Shown: positions 43,576 to 57,100 of the stretch, piece by piece
How the letters are laid out: each line of letters begins with the position of its first letter
Numbering within the stretch: the stretch's first letter is position 1
From: Conus ventricosus
Taxonomy: Eukaryota; Mollusca; Gastropoda; Neogastropoda; Conidae
Direction of reading: 5' to 3'
DNA: 64,000 bases
Assembly: GCA_018398815.1 (NCBI GenBank)
Contig: CM031601.1
Location: 32,435,689-32,499,688, forward strand
The notes under the pieces: model-generated
What the model saw: only the letters and a program-made list of their open reading frames with translations
Database searches by the model: none
What the model was told of the DNA's origin: nothing
Translations under genes and position numbers: made by a program

Positions 43576-44575
43576 NNNNNNNNNNNNNNNNNNNNNNNNN
43601 NNNNNNNNNNNNNNNNNNNNNNNNNNNNNNNNNNNNNNNNNNNNNNNNNNNNNNNNNNNNNNNNNNNNNNNNNNNNNNNNNNNNNNNNNNNNNNNNNNNN
43701 NNNNNNNNNNNNNNNNNNNNNNNNNNNNNNNNNNNNNNNNNNNNNNNNNNNNNNNNNNNNNNNNNNNNNNNNNNNNNNNNNNNNNNNNNNNNNNNNNNNN
43801 NNNNNNNNNNNNNNNNNNNNNNNNNNNNNNNNNNNNNNNNNNNNNNNNNNNNNNNNNNNNNNNNNNNNNNNNNNNNNNNNNNNNNNNNNNNNNNNNNNNN
43901 NNNNNNNNNNNNNNNNNNNNNNNNNNNNNNNNNNNNNNNNNNNNNNNNNNNNNNNNNNNNNNNNNNNNNNNNNNNNNNNNNNNNNNNNNNNNNNNNNNNN
44001 NNNNNNNNNNNNNNNNNNNNNNNNNNNNNNNNNNNNNNNNNNNNNNNNNNNNNNNNNNNNNNNNNNNNNNNNNNNNNNNNNNNNNNNNNNNNNNNNNNNN
44101 NNNNNNNNNNNNNNNNNNNNNNNNNNNNNNNNNNNNNNNNNNNNNNNNNNNNNNNNNNNNNNNNNNNNNNNNNNNNNNNNNNNNNNNNNNNNNNNNNNNN
44201 NNNNNNNNNNNNNNNNNNNNNNNNNNNNNNNNNNNNNNNNNNNNNNNNNNNNNNNNNNNNNNNNNNNNNNNNNNNNNNNNNNNNNNNNNNNNNNNNNNNN
44301 NNNNNNNNNNNNNNNNNNNNNNNNNNNNNNNNNNNNNNNNNNNNNNNNNNNNNNNNNNNNNNNNNNNNNNNNNNNNNNNNNNNNNNNNNNNNNNNNNNNN
44401 NNNNNNNNNNNNNNNNNNNNNNNNNNNNNNNNNNNNNNNNNNNNNNNNNNNNNNNNNNNNNNNNNNNNNNNNNNNNNNNNNNNNNNNNNNNNNNNNNNNN
44501 NNNNNNNNNNNNNNNNNNNNNNNNNNNNNNNNNNNNNNNNNNNNNNNNNNNNNNNNNNNNNNNNNNNNNNNNNNN
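43576..44575. other. Assembly gap, exactly 1,000 N
   Basis: A round-number gap placed by scaffolding, so its true size is unknown. Frames of 362-372 codons drawn across it are artefacts. Confidence 1.
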
Positions 44576-44912
44576 TACTCACGACTGAATGCAACTTTCC
44601 ACTTTGCTGTTGCTGTTCAACAACCTGCCCTACTTATATGAACTACTCACACCTCTACTCCACTCCTTCCTCTTGCTCTTCATCTGATTATCTACTGTTC
44701 AAAGTAAATGTGCTAAACACGACGCAATCGGTTCAAGGTCCAATTCTTGTCGGGTCCCAACAGTATGGAACAAGCTGTCTTTAATTCTACGATCCTGTGG
44801 CTTCGTTCCTTTTTTTCTACTATGTGACTTTGTACTTACTCTGTTTGAGAAAGTCTAACTTCCCATCTCATCATGATCATATTTTTCCATTGATTTTAGC
44901 CGGTTCAGTATG
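44576..44912. other. No feature seen
   Basis: Non-coding spacer between the gap and the next microsatellite. Confidence 0.4.
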
Positions 44913-45246
<334 letters not shown>

Positions 45247-45429
45247 CCAAGTGCTGGTCATAAACGGATCAAAAGAAGAACAGCCACACAAAGTATTACA
45301 ATCAAGCAAACACGCCACACCACCAACCAGCTAACACTCCATCAATACTATCAGTTAGTCAAGTAGTTAAGACAAAAGCACCCTCCTATTTTGTTGTGCA
45401 ATTTTATTCTTTTACACATGCATTTCCAA

Positions 45430-45602
45430 GGGAATGTACTCGATGACAGCGGTCTTCTTTTCACCCACCCTCATTGCCCCTATCACTTTCCGCTGTCAGC
45501 AAACTTCCTGAAACTTGTTAAGTACCATTGTGGAGTCTGCCGCTCCTGGCTTGTTCCAGTGAAGGCTGCATCATTGGAAAGGATGGTGCTTGACGCTGAC
45601 AG
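45430..45602 (+). CDS. Candidate internal exon of an unknown host gene
   Basis: A pyrimidine-rich stretch and CATTTCCAAG precede 173 bases open in one frame, followed by GACAG/GTAAGTGTG, a consensus splice donor. The frame reads GNVLDDSGLLFTHPHCPYHF, then YHCGVCRSWLVPVKAA and ends with LDAD. The Cys/His spacing (HPHCPYH and CGVC) could be structural. Composition is more protein-like and GC-balanced than the surroundings. No family was recognised. A further open stretch at about 46,130-46,227 (FFLDEVHWPLEVVPGVPCC, ending NNF) could be a later exon, but its phase does not fit the obvious acceptor, so they are not joined here. Confidence 0.35.
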
Positions 45603-45606
45603 GTAA

Positions 45607-45638
45607 GTGTGTGTGTGTGTGTGCGTTTGTGTGTGTGT

Positions 45639-45710
<72 letters not shown>
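45607..45710. repeat. GT / CA microsatellite directly after the splice-donor-like site
   Basis: A GT array then a CA array, able to fold back on each other. Confidence 0.97.
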
Positions 45711-46367
45711 CATGCAATCTGACGCTCGAGTACTATTCTAGATGTAGACACCTGCTGTGCAGAAAATACATACAGGCGTTTTTTTTTAATATATACATTT
45801 CTTTTATAATTGTCAGGCCTATAACCAAAAAAAAAAAAAAGAAAAAAAACAGGCAACAAACAACTGCCAACAAATCAAAACAAACGAACAAACATACATA
45901 AACAAAAAAATCCCTGTGGAAATGCCATCACAGCTGTTCCTCAAATTAATAAGCTTCTTTCTACCCCCACCCCCACCCCCGCCCCCTCCCCCATCCCCCC
46001 ATCCCCACCCGTCCTTATACATCCTACCCACCCTACCCTACCCTACCTTCACCACTGACATCATGTGCACCCTTCCTATTTTGTTTTCCCACCCCCACCC
46101 CCTCCGCATCCGCCCTGTGCCGTTCTCGCCGCGAGGTGATGCTTTTTTCCTTGATGAGGTGCATTGGCCATTGGAAGTGGTCCCTGGAGTTCCGTGCTGT
46201 GAGTGCGCCCTAATCAACAACTTCTAGAAGAGGGATGGGGGTGGGGGTGGGATGGGGGTGGGTGGGTTGCGGTGTAATGAAATGAAAGAGTTGGGGGAAA
46301 AGATGGGGAAGAGAGAAACGTGGCAGACTAGTTCGTTTGTAAAGTATCGAACCATTCAAGACAAACG

Positions 46368-46368
<1 letters not shown>
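45711..46368. other. Mostly non-coding, C-rich; possible exon tail
   Basis: An A run near 45,828-45,848 and CCCCCAC-rich DNA at 45,964-46,110. The open stretch at 46,130-46,227 may be exonic (see the 45,430 entry). Confidence 0.35.

Positions 46369-46437
<69 letters not shown>
46369..46437. repeat. GT microsatellite
   Basis: Pure GT array. Confidence 0.98.
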
Positions 46438-46438
<1 letters not shown>

Positions 46439-46966
46439 TTCGTTCTTTAATTTAATGTCTATCCACTTTACAGTGATCTTAGATAAAAACAAGAGACAAA
46501 CGAACAGGCATACAAACAAGCAAAGACAAAACACAAAAACACATGTAAAAGGGGCCGGTGTGTGTATGTCGGTGTGTGTGTGTGTGGGTGGGGGGGGGGG
46601 GGGCATACATGTGTCTGTTGTTTAAAAATGTCATTAAAAGTGTATGGAGTGTGGAGGTAGTGTAGTATACTAATCTTTGCATGCATAGTCTATTTAATTA
46701 ATGAGATACCAATAAGTGACTATCACTTTAACCCCATTCTAATCTACCGGCATAACGGTAAACTGCTTTAGCCTAGATCTGAACATTTTTAAAGAAACAA
46801 AACATTTTTAACCATTGAAATAATAAGAAAATAAATCAAACAAATAACTCGAGAATCAAAGTAAATGTCCAACTGGACTCTTAACAATTGCCCTAACGTT
46901 AAACTTCTACAGCCTTCGCTTCGTTCCCAAAAATGTCCCAAAAATTCGCGATTGATGGGTTCAAAC

Positions 46967-47245
46967 TTAATAACCAAGTAGGTAAATATTTTTTAGTTTT
47001 TTCTGCAAAGGAAGATGACATGGAATAGTGTAATATTTTGGCCAAATGCAAGTGACATTTTTACAATATTTTGTTTTGTATGCATCAAGTCTGAGTCTAA
47101 ATATCAACTCTTCAAAAGTCGTTCCTGGTGGAGATTGTGTCCCGTTTTTATATTTTACAAGCTTTTTAAAAAATTTTCCCTTGTTGTCCTTTATTATGTT
47201 TAGACACTCTTTTTGTCTTCCTATCACCGAATCCCATGATGCTTT
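46967..47245 (-). mobile_element. I-like LINE C-terminal segment, separated from its body by an insertion
   Basis: A minus-strand frame of 86 codons contains IGRQKECLNIIKDNKGKF, then FRLRLDAYKTKYCKNVTC. It aligns in character with KLRLNTWNTKYSHGITC of the LINE at 24.9-25.3 kb. It would continue the RNase H end at about 47,920, from which it is cut off by some 670 bases carrying C runs, CA, poly-T and a hammerhead-like motif. Confidence 0.6.
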
Positions 47246-47506
47246 ACCTAAAATTCATTTCCCAAAATGGGGCACACTACTACCCCCAAGGCATCAATAT
47301 CCAACAATAACCAAACACACATACCCACCTCTTCCACATCAGTTGGCAATATCCCCTACCAACACACACACACATACACACACACATACACACACACTTA
47401 CATACACACCACCACATCCCCTTCACTCACTTCATACAGTAGTTACAGCAACCCTCCATCTATCTAATCTTAATTTTGTTTTGATCCTTCCCTTAAATCC
47501 CCCCCC

Positions 47507-47537
<31 letters not shown>

Positions 47538-47918
47538 CTTTCTCTCCCTTTTTTTTTTTTTTTTTTTTTTTCCATTATTATCTATCCACCATTACCACAA
47601 CCATCACAAAGATATCACACCATCCCAATAAACTAGACACACAACCCATCATATCACACACACACCACCTCCCCTGACGCAACCCCCCCCCCCCCCCCCC
47701 CCCCCCCCCTCTGTTTCCTCTCCCATAATCCCCCTGGCCTCATGTCATTTCCGCCTTCATGGACAATAACAGATGAGTCATTTTTCATTCTTTTTTCGTT
47801 TTTTCGTAGTTTGTACTGTCCCACATGTTAAATGTGATTTTTTTTCGCCTGATGAAGACCCAAGTGGTTGAAATGCATCGTGTCTTGTCTTGTGCTTTGT
47901 TTGTCAATGTCATTGGCG
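47245..47918. repeat. Insertion in the LINE: CA, poly-C, poly-T and a hammerhead-like end
   Basis: It contains CA arrays, a C run at about 47,500-47,521, a T run at 47,551-47,571, another C run at 47,684-47,709 and, at 47,849, CTGATGAAGACCCAAGTGGT then TGAAATGCATCG. The part from about 47,500 onward recurs at 53,717-54,135. Confidence 0.7.
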
Positions 47919-50900
47919 GTAAGTTCTAAAACTCTATTCCTAATTTTACCTAAAAGGCTAAAAATTTTCATACAAGGATAAAGGAATATTTATTTTTGTA
48001 AAGATCTTTTCCTTAGCTGCACCATTTTTGGCTAACCGATCAACCCTTTCATTTGCTGCTAAACCACAATGTGATGGAATCCAACAAAAGTCAATAGAAG
48101 AAACCACGTAAAGACAAAAAGTTAATTAAATGGTATATCTCAGATATCATTTCTCCTCTCACTCTTGTATGAGAATATATTAAAGCTTGAAAGACAGATT
48201 TTGAATCGACACAAAAATTATTGAAAAATGGAATATGTGCAAACAAAGAAGATAGTTCATGCCATAATACTGTCAATTATAAAGCTCAGCTGTGAATACA
48301 ATAATATTTCCCAATGTGAATTACGATTTCTTTCCTCTATTTTAATGATGGAAAAAATGAATGCAGCACCTGAGTAATTTGTTTTTCATGTAGAGAAACC
48401 GTCTGTAATAGAATTTAAGAAGATTTATATAATTTTCGTAATATATTGTGCCGTTACATATTTTGGCAGCATGGTCCCATCACTTTTCCTTAAACTGATA
48501 TAATTATATCGAAATTAGCTTACTAAGCTCCCATTAGCAGAATCTTACGTAAATCGTATTGGATTTAGCTACAGTTAAGTGGTTCAACACCAGCATCTGT
48601 AAATAATTAGGACGTTATAGGAGCCAATAGTTTTTAAGAGTCAAAACTCTGTAGCTCGCTATGGAAAAAATGTATTTCTGATTTTAAACCAACAGTTTCC
48701 TAGATACATGAATTTAGCGTTGAATGTACTCATTAATCAATAATTGCTATAAGCACGTATCCATATTTTCGGTAAAGGCAAAATTCCTATTTCTGTTGTA
48801 GAGTTATTCAGTGTTAGGCATGGACCCAAGTGGACACCGAAGCTAATCTTAAAAGCTTTGCTATCGCTGCTTTGCATCATAGTTATCAAATATGTTGGAT
48901 GCTGAAAAGAATATATCCTTCCTGAGCGTAAAAGATTAATTTTTGATCTCACAAGCCGCAGTTGCTAAATAATAATACCATACTATCTTTCCCCACGACT
49001 GTCGATTTATCATTATTAATAAATTTAATCCTTACTGGCATATTTGTCCTAATAATTTCCAAGTAAGTTCTTTCCAATTCCCATTTAGAAGTCAGACTAA
49101 ACACCTAAAATTTAACAACTTTCATATATACACGTGTTGCATTCCATATAATATAGAAAAGTAGGGAGAGTTTAGGATCATACCCAGAGTTGAAGAGTAA
49201 CCATCAGCGATTATTCAATGAAAGGGTTAGCCGTTTTCAATCAAGTTATTTATTACTGATTTTGTCAAGTTCATTATGATATACCATTTATAAATATAGA
49301 GTTTGATTGATCTAACGGTGTAAGCTTTATTAAGAGTGGCATTCATCCATATGCAACTAACATCCCATATTGTGCTAGCTCGCGACATTGTTTGTAGACC
49401 ACTTTGGAAGATTCATGCCATCAAAATGAGAAAAAGGATTGGGGCTATTACACCTCCATTATGTGGTATACCCATCTGAGAAACGGTCTTTGATAGGAGT
49501 AGCATAACAACCTTAGTCTGTATTATTCATTCACTATATAATGCCTTTAAAAGATTTTTACAAATAACCTGTGAAAAAACCTATTAATCCAGTTTGATTG
49601 AGAAGTTTGAATGCCAAACTTGGTTCATATGCCTTTCTAATTTCAAAACCAAAGATGGCAAGTACGTTTAACCTATCGTGAAAACGATGTTTTAATCAGT
49701 GTGGTAATTTAAATTACAAAAGAGCAACTGATGATTTACCTTTTCAAAAACCCGCCTGTTGTATGGTATTATACCATTTTTTTTTCACAGAAAGATCAAG
49801 CCTTTTTAGAATTAATCTATTCCATAAGTTTTCCCACATGTGATGAAAAGCGACAGTCTGTAATTATTTTCACTGATTTGACTTTCCCTCCTTGGAATAG
49901 GGGTAACATGTAGATTGTCTCCGATAAAGATGGCTGAATCCCTTCAAACCAACATTTTTAAAAAAATGAACTAAAAAAAAGTTTATTATATTAACTGGTA
50001 AATGCTTATCATTTCATTGGAAATCGCATCTGTCCCACTGATTTTTTTCTTGATCCAAGGTTTAAATTGCATCTTTTTGTTTCCTGAAAAAGTAAAGGAG
50101 CATTTGTATAGTATTGTACTTGGACTTTTTTCTTGTCTTATTCGTTTTTCGTCCAATTTTTCTCTAAGCTGTTTGTTCCTCTGAGTGGCCATCGAGTTAC
50201 TATATTTTTTGCAAATGCAACTGCAAATGTATTCAGCCTTTCAAAAATTGTGAAGGAAATCGTAATATTTTTCCAATTTTAAGCGGATACCCAGGAAACT
50301 TATTCCATTTTTCATTTCTGTTTATTTTTTTTCCAAGTTTTCTAGGAGATCTTTTGTGATATTGAACCTCCTAATCACAGAAATTTGACCAATATCTTCC
50401 TTTGCCTTTTCAGTCCTCTATTACAGTGATTTTTTTGGCATTGGTTTTTTTTCATCAATCTTTCCTGATCTGTTTAAATTTTTTAGATACAATTATATAA
50501 GCCTCCATTTTTTTGTTCTCCTGTTCTTCACAAGGACACATTCCACCAAAGTTTCCTGTATTTTCTTTTTTAATCAGGATTACATTTAGGGATTGGGAAA
50601 GCTCATCTGCAACGGAGCCTAAAAAAACAGTATCAACAATTTCAAGTAGCTTGTATCAAACATCAATCAACCCTCATCTCCTCGCAATTGCAAATAGAAA
50701 AGCATGTTTTCCAAATCCTAACCCAATCAGCTATGTGTAGTTAAATTTTGGATTTGATCTTTTGTGAGAATCAGAACCTAGTTTATAGTTTTAACTTTGA
50801 AGGAAATAACTATATGGTAAATGATCACTGCCTAGGAGCTTTAAGTGGTGTCCCATTCACAACTTGGAGCGACTGCAGCCGAACATAAGAGTTATGTCTA

Positions 50901-53044
50901 TCGCTAAAGCCGATGATATGAAATATCAGGGATTCGAGTGACACTACCATCATTCAGTATACATAGTGAAGAAGTCCTACTACACTTTCAAGGAACTGTT
51001 ATGCGTTATTGATTTTGCACTTCATTATCCCAAAAGGGGCGTGTGAATTGAAATCACCTGCAATTTGCCACTTATCGTTTTGGTACTAGTAAAGAACGAA
51101 TCCAACTCTGTGTTTTGTTGTAGACCTTTTGGCAAATAAACCGCCAATGATGATCAGTATCAATGATCATGGAAGTTTGCTTTACTGCACAAAAGCAATT
51201 ATGTTTATAATGTCCATTTTGAAAAAGGTGTTCTCTATTTCGAGGTATACAACATCTTGTCGAATGTACAATGCGGTACCAACCCTTCCCGTTTCATCAC
51301 TGTTTTGGTATATTGGTGGGTAGTAACAGATTTGGTATATTTGGAAGCTATTAATGTTCATGTACAATAAGAAGTTGTAATACTAATGCTTGTAAATATT
51401 ATATTTATTTGATGATATTGATCTGCAAATTCCAATGCAGTATGTTTACATTTTTTTGGTCCTTGTCTGTTCTTTAAAATTGCATACTATATCAACCCAA
51501 TTTAAAAAAAAAAAAAAAAGAAGTAACAACACAAATAATACAACAAATTACAACAATAGATAATAGTGGAAAAAAGAGGGAAATGTTTTTCAAGGGATTG
51601 TGACAAATGGCACAAAGTATTGAATGACAATACACCAACATCAAAACATTTTTGAATGCTGAATAAATACACAACATCCACAATCAGTGTGCTAGAGTAA
51701 TGTCATCATCAAGTTAGACCATTAAAAGTATTATATTCCCACTGTGATTAGCGCGTCCAATAGTTTCCACCAGGGGCCATGGAAGGGCGCCGAATCTCCT
51801 AGGAATGATTGAAAGGAATCTTCAACCCATGATGGATACCGTGGCGGGGTTTGTTTTGGGGCCTCTTGGTTAGACCATCACATTCTGTTGATGTTCTGCC
51901 AATTGTTACGGTGCAACGACGCTGGTTCCCGTCATGTCCGATGAATGCCATCACGCTGGGTCCCAGTGTTTGCCCCGAAGAGATGTCGTTGACTGACGAA
52001 ATACACAAACCGTTAGGGGTGTCAAATAGGTCTGCCTGGTGGTCGCATTGAACAGGTTGCGTTTCAATCTCCAAATCTTCTTCGTGTTTTAACAGGGCGA
52101 ATTTGCTCCACAACGAACTTTGAGTGGGTTTTTTTTTTTTTAAATCTCCTTGATTGTTTCAGTGAAGGTTTTGCTCGTTCCTTGACAAGCAACACTGTTT
52201 TATTATTTCGTTTAGCGCAATGGATATACGATTATCTTCTGGGTGATTTAGTCTGTGGAGTTGCTGGTATGCAGGTACGCGAATATGAGTTCTTTGGTCG
52301 TAAAAGTATTTCATAGATGAGATGAAAAACCATATGAGGCTCCCAGTCTTTCCCCAACCACTCTTTCAGTACAGAGTACGTGTAGAAGAAGAACATTTGG
52401 CAAGTCCCTGCTTGTTTACTTTTTTTACTTCCTTCCTTCCAGAGGTTCGAATACGTGACGTCATTCTTCTTCTTCTTTGCGTCATTTTTGGAGAACATTT
52501 CTGCCCGTAGTGGTCGGATTAGATCGATTTGATGTTTTTTATCTTTATCTTTTGAGCTTAATTTTTGTTTTCTTTATCAGCACTTTTTCTGTTTGGAACC
52601 GATGCCACCACCTCATCAAATGTAGCATACATTTTGAGGACTCCACGCGAAGCAATAGGTTTAGGATTGTTGGGTGGTACCAGGAGTGTTCCCTTTTTCG
52701 GATTAACTTGTTTTTGATTTTCTATTGTTTTTCGAGCACAGAAATGCTGAACGCACATACTCTTATCAGTGTTTTTAAAAACACCAACCTCATTTACAGA
52801 TCATCAGAGCACGAGCGGAGCATATTTTTTCAGGCCGTAGCTGCTGGGTACCTGTGGTTGGCAGCCCTTGTTTTTGAGTTGATCGCACCGAATTTCACTT
52901 CCCAAATCCAGAGTATGTTGTAGATTCTTTGGGAGCACCTGCACGCATATTCTTTTTTTTTTTTATCTGTTAAAATTATATTTTCCTCAAATGATGCATC
53001 ATCTCATTCCTCTCTTCACACTCTCTCTCTCTCTCTTCTCTTCT

Positions 53045-53079
<35 letters not shown>

Positions 53080-53714
53080 CCCCTTGCAACGAAGGTTCTC
53101 TTTTCCTTTTTGAAACAATTTCCATAAACAATGTAATACATCGTCAATGAAATTCACATGCATCAAAGTAAAGAACAATACAATCATCTTTAGTAATTCA
53201 CACACAACATGTCCAAAACTATTTGATATACAGTCATTCATTAACAGAGAATAACTAAAGGAAATTCCCAAGAAACAGCCAGGGGTATTTGATGCTGAGT
53301 AGAAAAAATAGCACCAACAAACAAACAAACAAAAAATTAAAATAATAAATAAAATAATAACATCAACTCTTGATCATAAAACAATAAGATAGTCATGGCT
53401 AGAGAGGATTTGACAGGAACGGGAGGGAGTGGTTGGAAATAGGTGGGGGAGATGTTGGGGGTAGGGTGGGAGGGGGAAGAGTAAAGAATGAGGAATAAAG
53501 AAAAAAGGAAGGACACAATACCGGCCTTTTGCAATCCAAACTATTTGATCCACGCACGACGCACGTCTGGCATCACTACTAAAGCCCTATTTAGTATCAT
53601 AATGTGTACAGTTTTGTTATCCACTGTGACATAAAAACAATCCTAATAAGTAGAAACATAATAGTATTTACGGCTAATTTTTTATTGCGACGAACTGTAG
53701 TTGTCTAAACTGCC
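47498..53714. repeat. Left, noisier copy of a 6.1-kb head-to-tail duplication
   Basis: Its content and order match 53,715-59,785, from the poly-C/CA/poly-T block, through the whole I-like LINE, to the TTACGGCTAATTTTTTATTG end. This copy is about 6.22 kb against 6.07 kb. Differences are mostly one- or two-base indels and few substitutions. Open frames here are consistently shorter. It is probably an unmerged low-quality contig end. Confidence 0.85.
47919..53050 (-). pseudogene. I-like LINE, noisy copy
   Basis: This is the same element as at 54,136-59,040, with frames broken more often. Recognisable remnants include a 71-codon piece of the post-RT region at 48,737-48,952, an endonuclease piece with YIRQDVVYLEIENTFF at 51,182-51,367, and an ORF1 C-terminal piece at 51,799-52,113. 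It adds no information beyond the cleaner copy. Confidence 0.7.
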
Positions 53715-54135
53715 ATCCCCCCCCCCCCCCCCCCCCCCCCCACAAAACACACACACCTTTCTTCTCCTTTTTTTTTTTTTTTTTTTTTTTTTTTCCATTA
53801 TTATCTATCCACCATTACCACAACCATCACAAAATAATATCACACCATCCCAATAAACTAACACACAACCCTATCATATCACACACACACACCTCCCCTG
53901 ACGCAACCCCCCCCCCCCCCCCCCCTCTGTTTCCTCTCCCCATAATCCCCCTGGCCTCATGTCATTTCCGCCTTCATGGACAATAACAGATGAGTCATTT
54001 TTCATTCTTTTTTCGTTTTTCGTAGTTTGTACTGTCCCACATGTTAAATGTGATTTATTTTTTCGCCTGATGAAGACCCAAGTGGTTGAAATGCATCGTG
54101 TCTTGTCTTGTGCTTTGTTTGTCAATGTCATTGGC

Positions 54136-57100
54136 GGTAAGTTCTAAAACTCTATTCCTAATTTTACCTAAAAGGCTATAATTTTCATACAAGGATAAAG
54201 GAATATTTATTTTTGTAAAGATCTTTTCCTTAGCTGCACCATTTTTGGCTAACCGATCAACCCTTTCATTTGCTGCTAAACCACAATGTGATGGAATCCA
54301 ACAAAAGTCAATAGAAGAACCACGAAAAAGACAAAAAGTTAATTAAATGGTATATCTCAGATATCATTTCTCCTCTCACTCTTGTATGAGAATATTTTAA
54401 AGCTTGAAAGACGATTTTGAATCGACACAAAATAATATTTGAAATATGGAATATGGAAAACTAAGAAGATAGTTCAGTGCCATAATAATGGCAATTAGCT
54501 CTGCTGTGAATACAGAGTAATTTTTCCCAATGTGATACGATTTCTCTATTTTTAATGATGGAAAAATGAATGCAGCACCTGATAATTGGTTTTCATGTAG
54601 AGAACCGTCTGTATATATTTTAAGATGATTTATATAATTTTCGTTTATATGTGCCTTGACATATGTTGGCAGCATGGTCCCATCACTTTTTCCTTAAATC
54701 TGTATAATTAATATCGAAATTAGCCTTACTAGCTCCCATTGAAGAATATTACTGTAAATCGTTTGAGGAGCTACTGTTTTGGGGTTCAACACCAGCATCT
54801 GTAAATAATTAGGACGTATAGGAGCCTATAGTTTTTTACAGAGTCAAAACTCTGTGCTCGCTTTGGAAAATGTATTTCTGATTTTAAACCAGTTTCCTTG
54901 ATCATGAATTTTGCGTTGAATGACTCCTTAATATAATATTTTGCTGAAGCAAGTTTCATATTTTCGGTAAAGGGCAAAATTCCTATTTCTGTGTGGGTTT
55001 TCAGTGTTGAGGCATGGACAGGGACACCGAGAGCTATCTTATAAGCTTTGCTATCGATGCTTTGCATCTTTGTTATAAAATATGTTGGAGCTGAAAAGAA
55101 TATTTCCTGAGCGTAAGATAATTTTGATCTCACAAGCGCAGTTGCTAAAAGAATAAGTACCTTACTATCTTTTCCCCACGACTGTCGATTTATCATTTTT
55201 AATAAATTTAATCCTTTTCTGGCTTTTGTCAGAATATTTCCAAATGGTAGTTCCAATTCAATTTAGAAGTCAGACTTACTCCTAGAAATTTAACAACTTT
55301 CTTATATTCAAGTGGCATTCCATTTATTTGAAAAGAGGGTAGAGGTTTAGGATCATACCCAGAGTTGAAGAGAACCATATGCGATTTTTCATATGAAAGG
55401 GTTAGTCCGTTTTCAATCATGTATTTACTGATTTGTCTAGTTCATTTTGATATACCTTTTTAATATAGTTGATTGATCTAATCGGTGTAAGCTTTTTTAG
55501 AGTGGCTTTCATCCATATGCAAATATCATCCGCATATTGTGCAAGCTCGACATTGTTTGAGACCACTTTTGGAAGATCATGCATCAAAATGTTGAAAAGG
55601 ATTGGGGCTATTACACCTCCTTGTGGGATTCCCATCTGTGTACGTCTTTGATTGGAGTAGGCATTACCAACCTTAGTCTGTATTATTCTTTCACTTTAAA
55701 ATGCCTTTATAAGATTGTACATATAACCTGAAATACCTATTAATCCTAGTTTGTTTAGAAGTTTTGAATGCCAAACTTGGTCATATGCCTTTCTAATGTC
55801 AAAACAAAGGGGCAAGTACGTTTTTCCTACGTGAAAACTGATGTTTAATCTGTGTGGTAATTTTTACAAAATGATCAACTGATGATTTCCCTTTTTCTAA
55901 AACCCGCCTGTTGTATTGGTATTATACCATTTTTTTCACAGAAATGTTCAAGCCTTTTTAGAATTATTCTTTCCATAAGTTTTCCCACATGTGATGTAAG
56001 AGCGACAGGTCTGTAATTATTTTCATCTGATTTTGACTTTCCCTCCTTGGAATAGGGGTAACAGTAGATTGTTTTCCATAAAGATGGCTGAATCCTTCAA
56101 ACCAACATTTTTGAAAAAAATGAACTTAAAAAAAGTTTTATATTAACTGGTAAATGCTTATCATTTCATTGGAAATCGCATCTGGTCCCACTGATTTTTT
56201 CTTTGATCCAAGGTTTGAAATTGCATCTTTTGTTTCCTGAAAAGTAATAGGAGCATTTGTATAGTGATTGTTATTGGGACTTTTTTCATTGTCTTCGTTT
56301 TCGTCCATTTTTTCTCTAAGCTGTTTTTGTTCTTCTGAGATGCCTTCGAAGTTACTATTTTTTGCAAATGCATCTGCAAATGTTTCAGCCTTTTCAAAAT
56401 TTGGAAGGAAATTCGTTATTTTCCAATTTTAAGGGATACCCAGGAAGACTTATTCCATTTTCATTTCTTTTATTTTTTTCCAGTTTTCTGGAGATCTTTG
56501 TGATTTTGAACCTCATTTTCACAGAAATTTGACCAATATTCTTCCTTTGCCTTTTCAGTCACTCTATTACTGTGATTTTTTGCTTTGTTTTTTTCAGCAA
56601 TCTTTTCTGGATCTGTTTTATTTTTAGATACATTTTATAAGCCTCCATTTTTTGTTCTCTTGCTTCTTCACAGGAAACATTCCACCAAAGATTTCCTGTA
56701 TTTTTTTCTTGTTTTATCAGGATTACATTTAGGGATTGAAAGCTCAGCTGCACGCAAAACAGTATCAACAAATTTCATGTAGCTTGTATCAACATCATCA
56801 ACCATCATCTCCTCGCAATTGCAAATAGAAAGCATGTTTTCAAATCTATCCCAATCAGCTTTGTTGTAGTTAAATTTGGGATTTGATCTTTTTGTGAGAT
56901 CAGAACTAGTTTGTTTTACTTTGATGGAAATAACTATTGGTAAATGATCACTGCCTAGGGAGTCTTTAAGTGTGTCCCATTCACAACTTGGAGCGACTGC
57001 AGCCGACATGAGAGTTAGGTCTATCGCTAAAGCCCGATGATATGAAATATCCGGGATTCGAGTGACACTACCATCATTCAGTATACATAGTGAAGAGTCT

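Noticed and set aside
43470..44594. Frames of 362-372 codons
   Set aside because: They consist of N across an assembly gap.
46130..46227. Joining this open stretch to the 45,430-45,602 exon
   Set aside because: The only nearby acceptor leaves the wrong phase, so the join would meet a stop codon.
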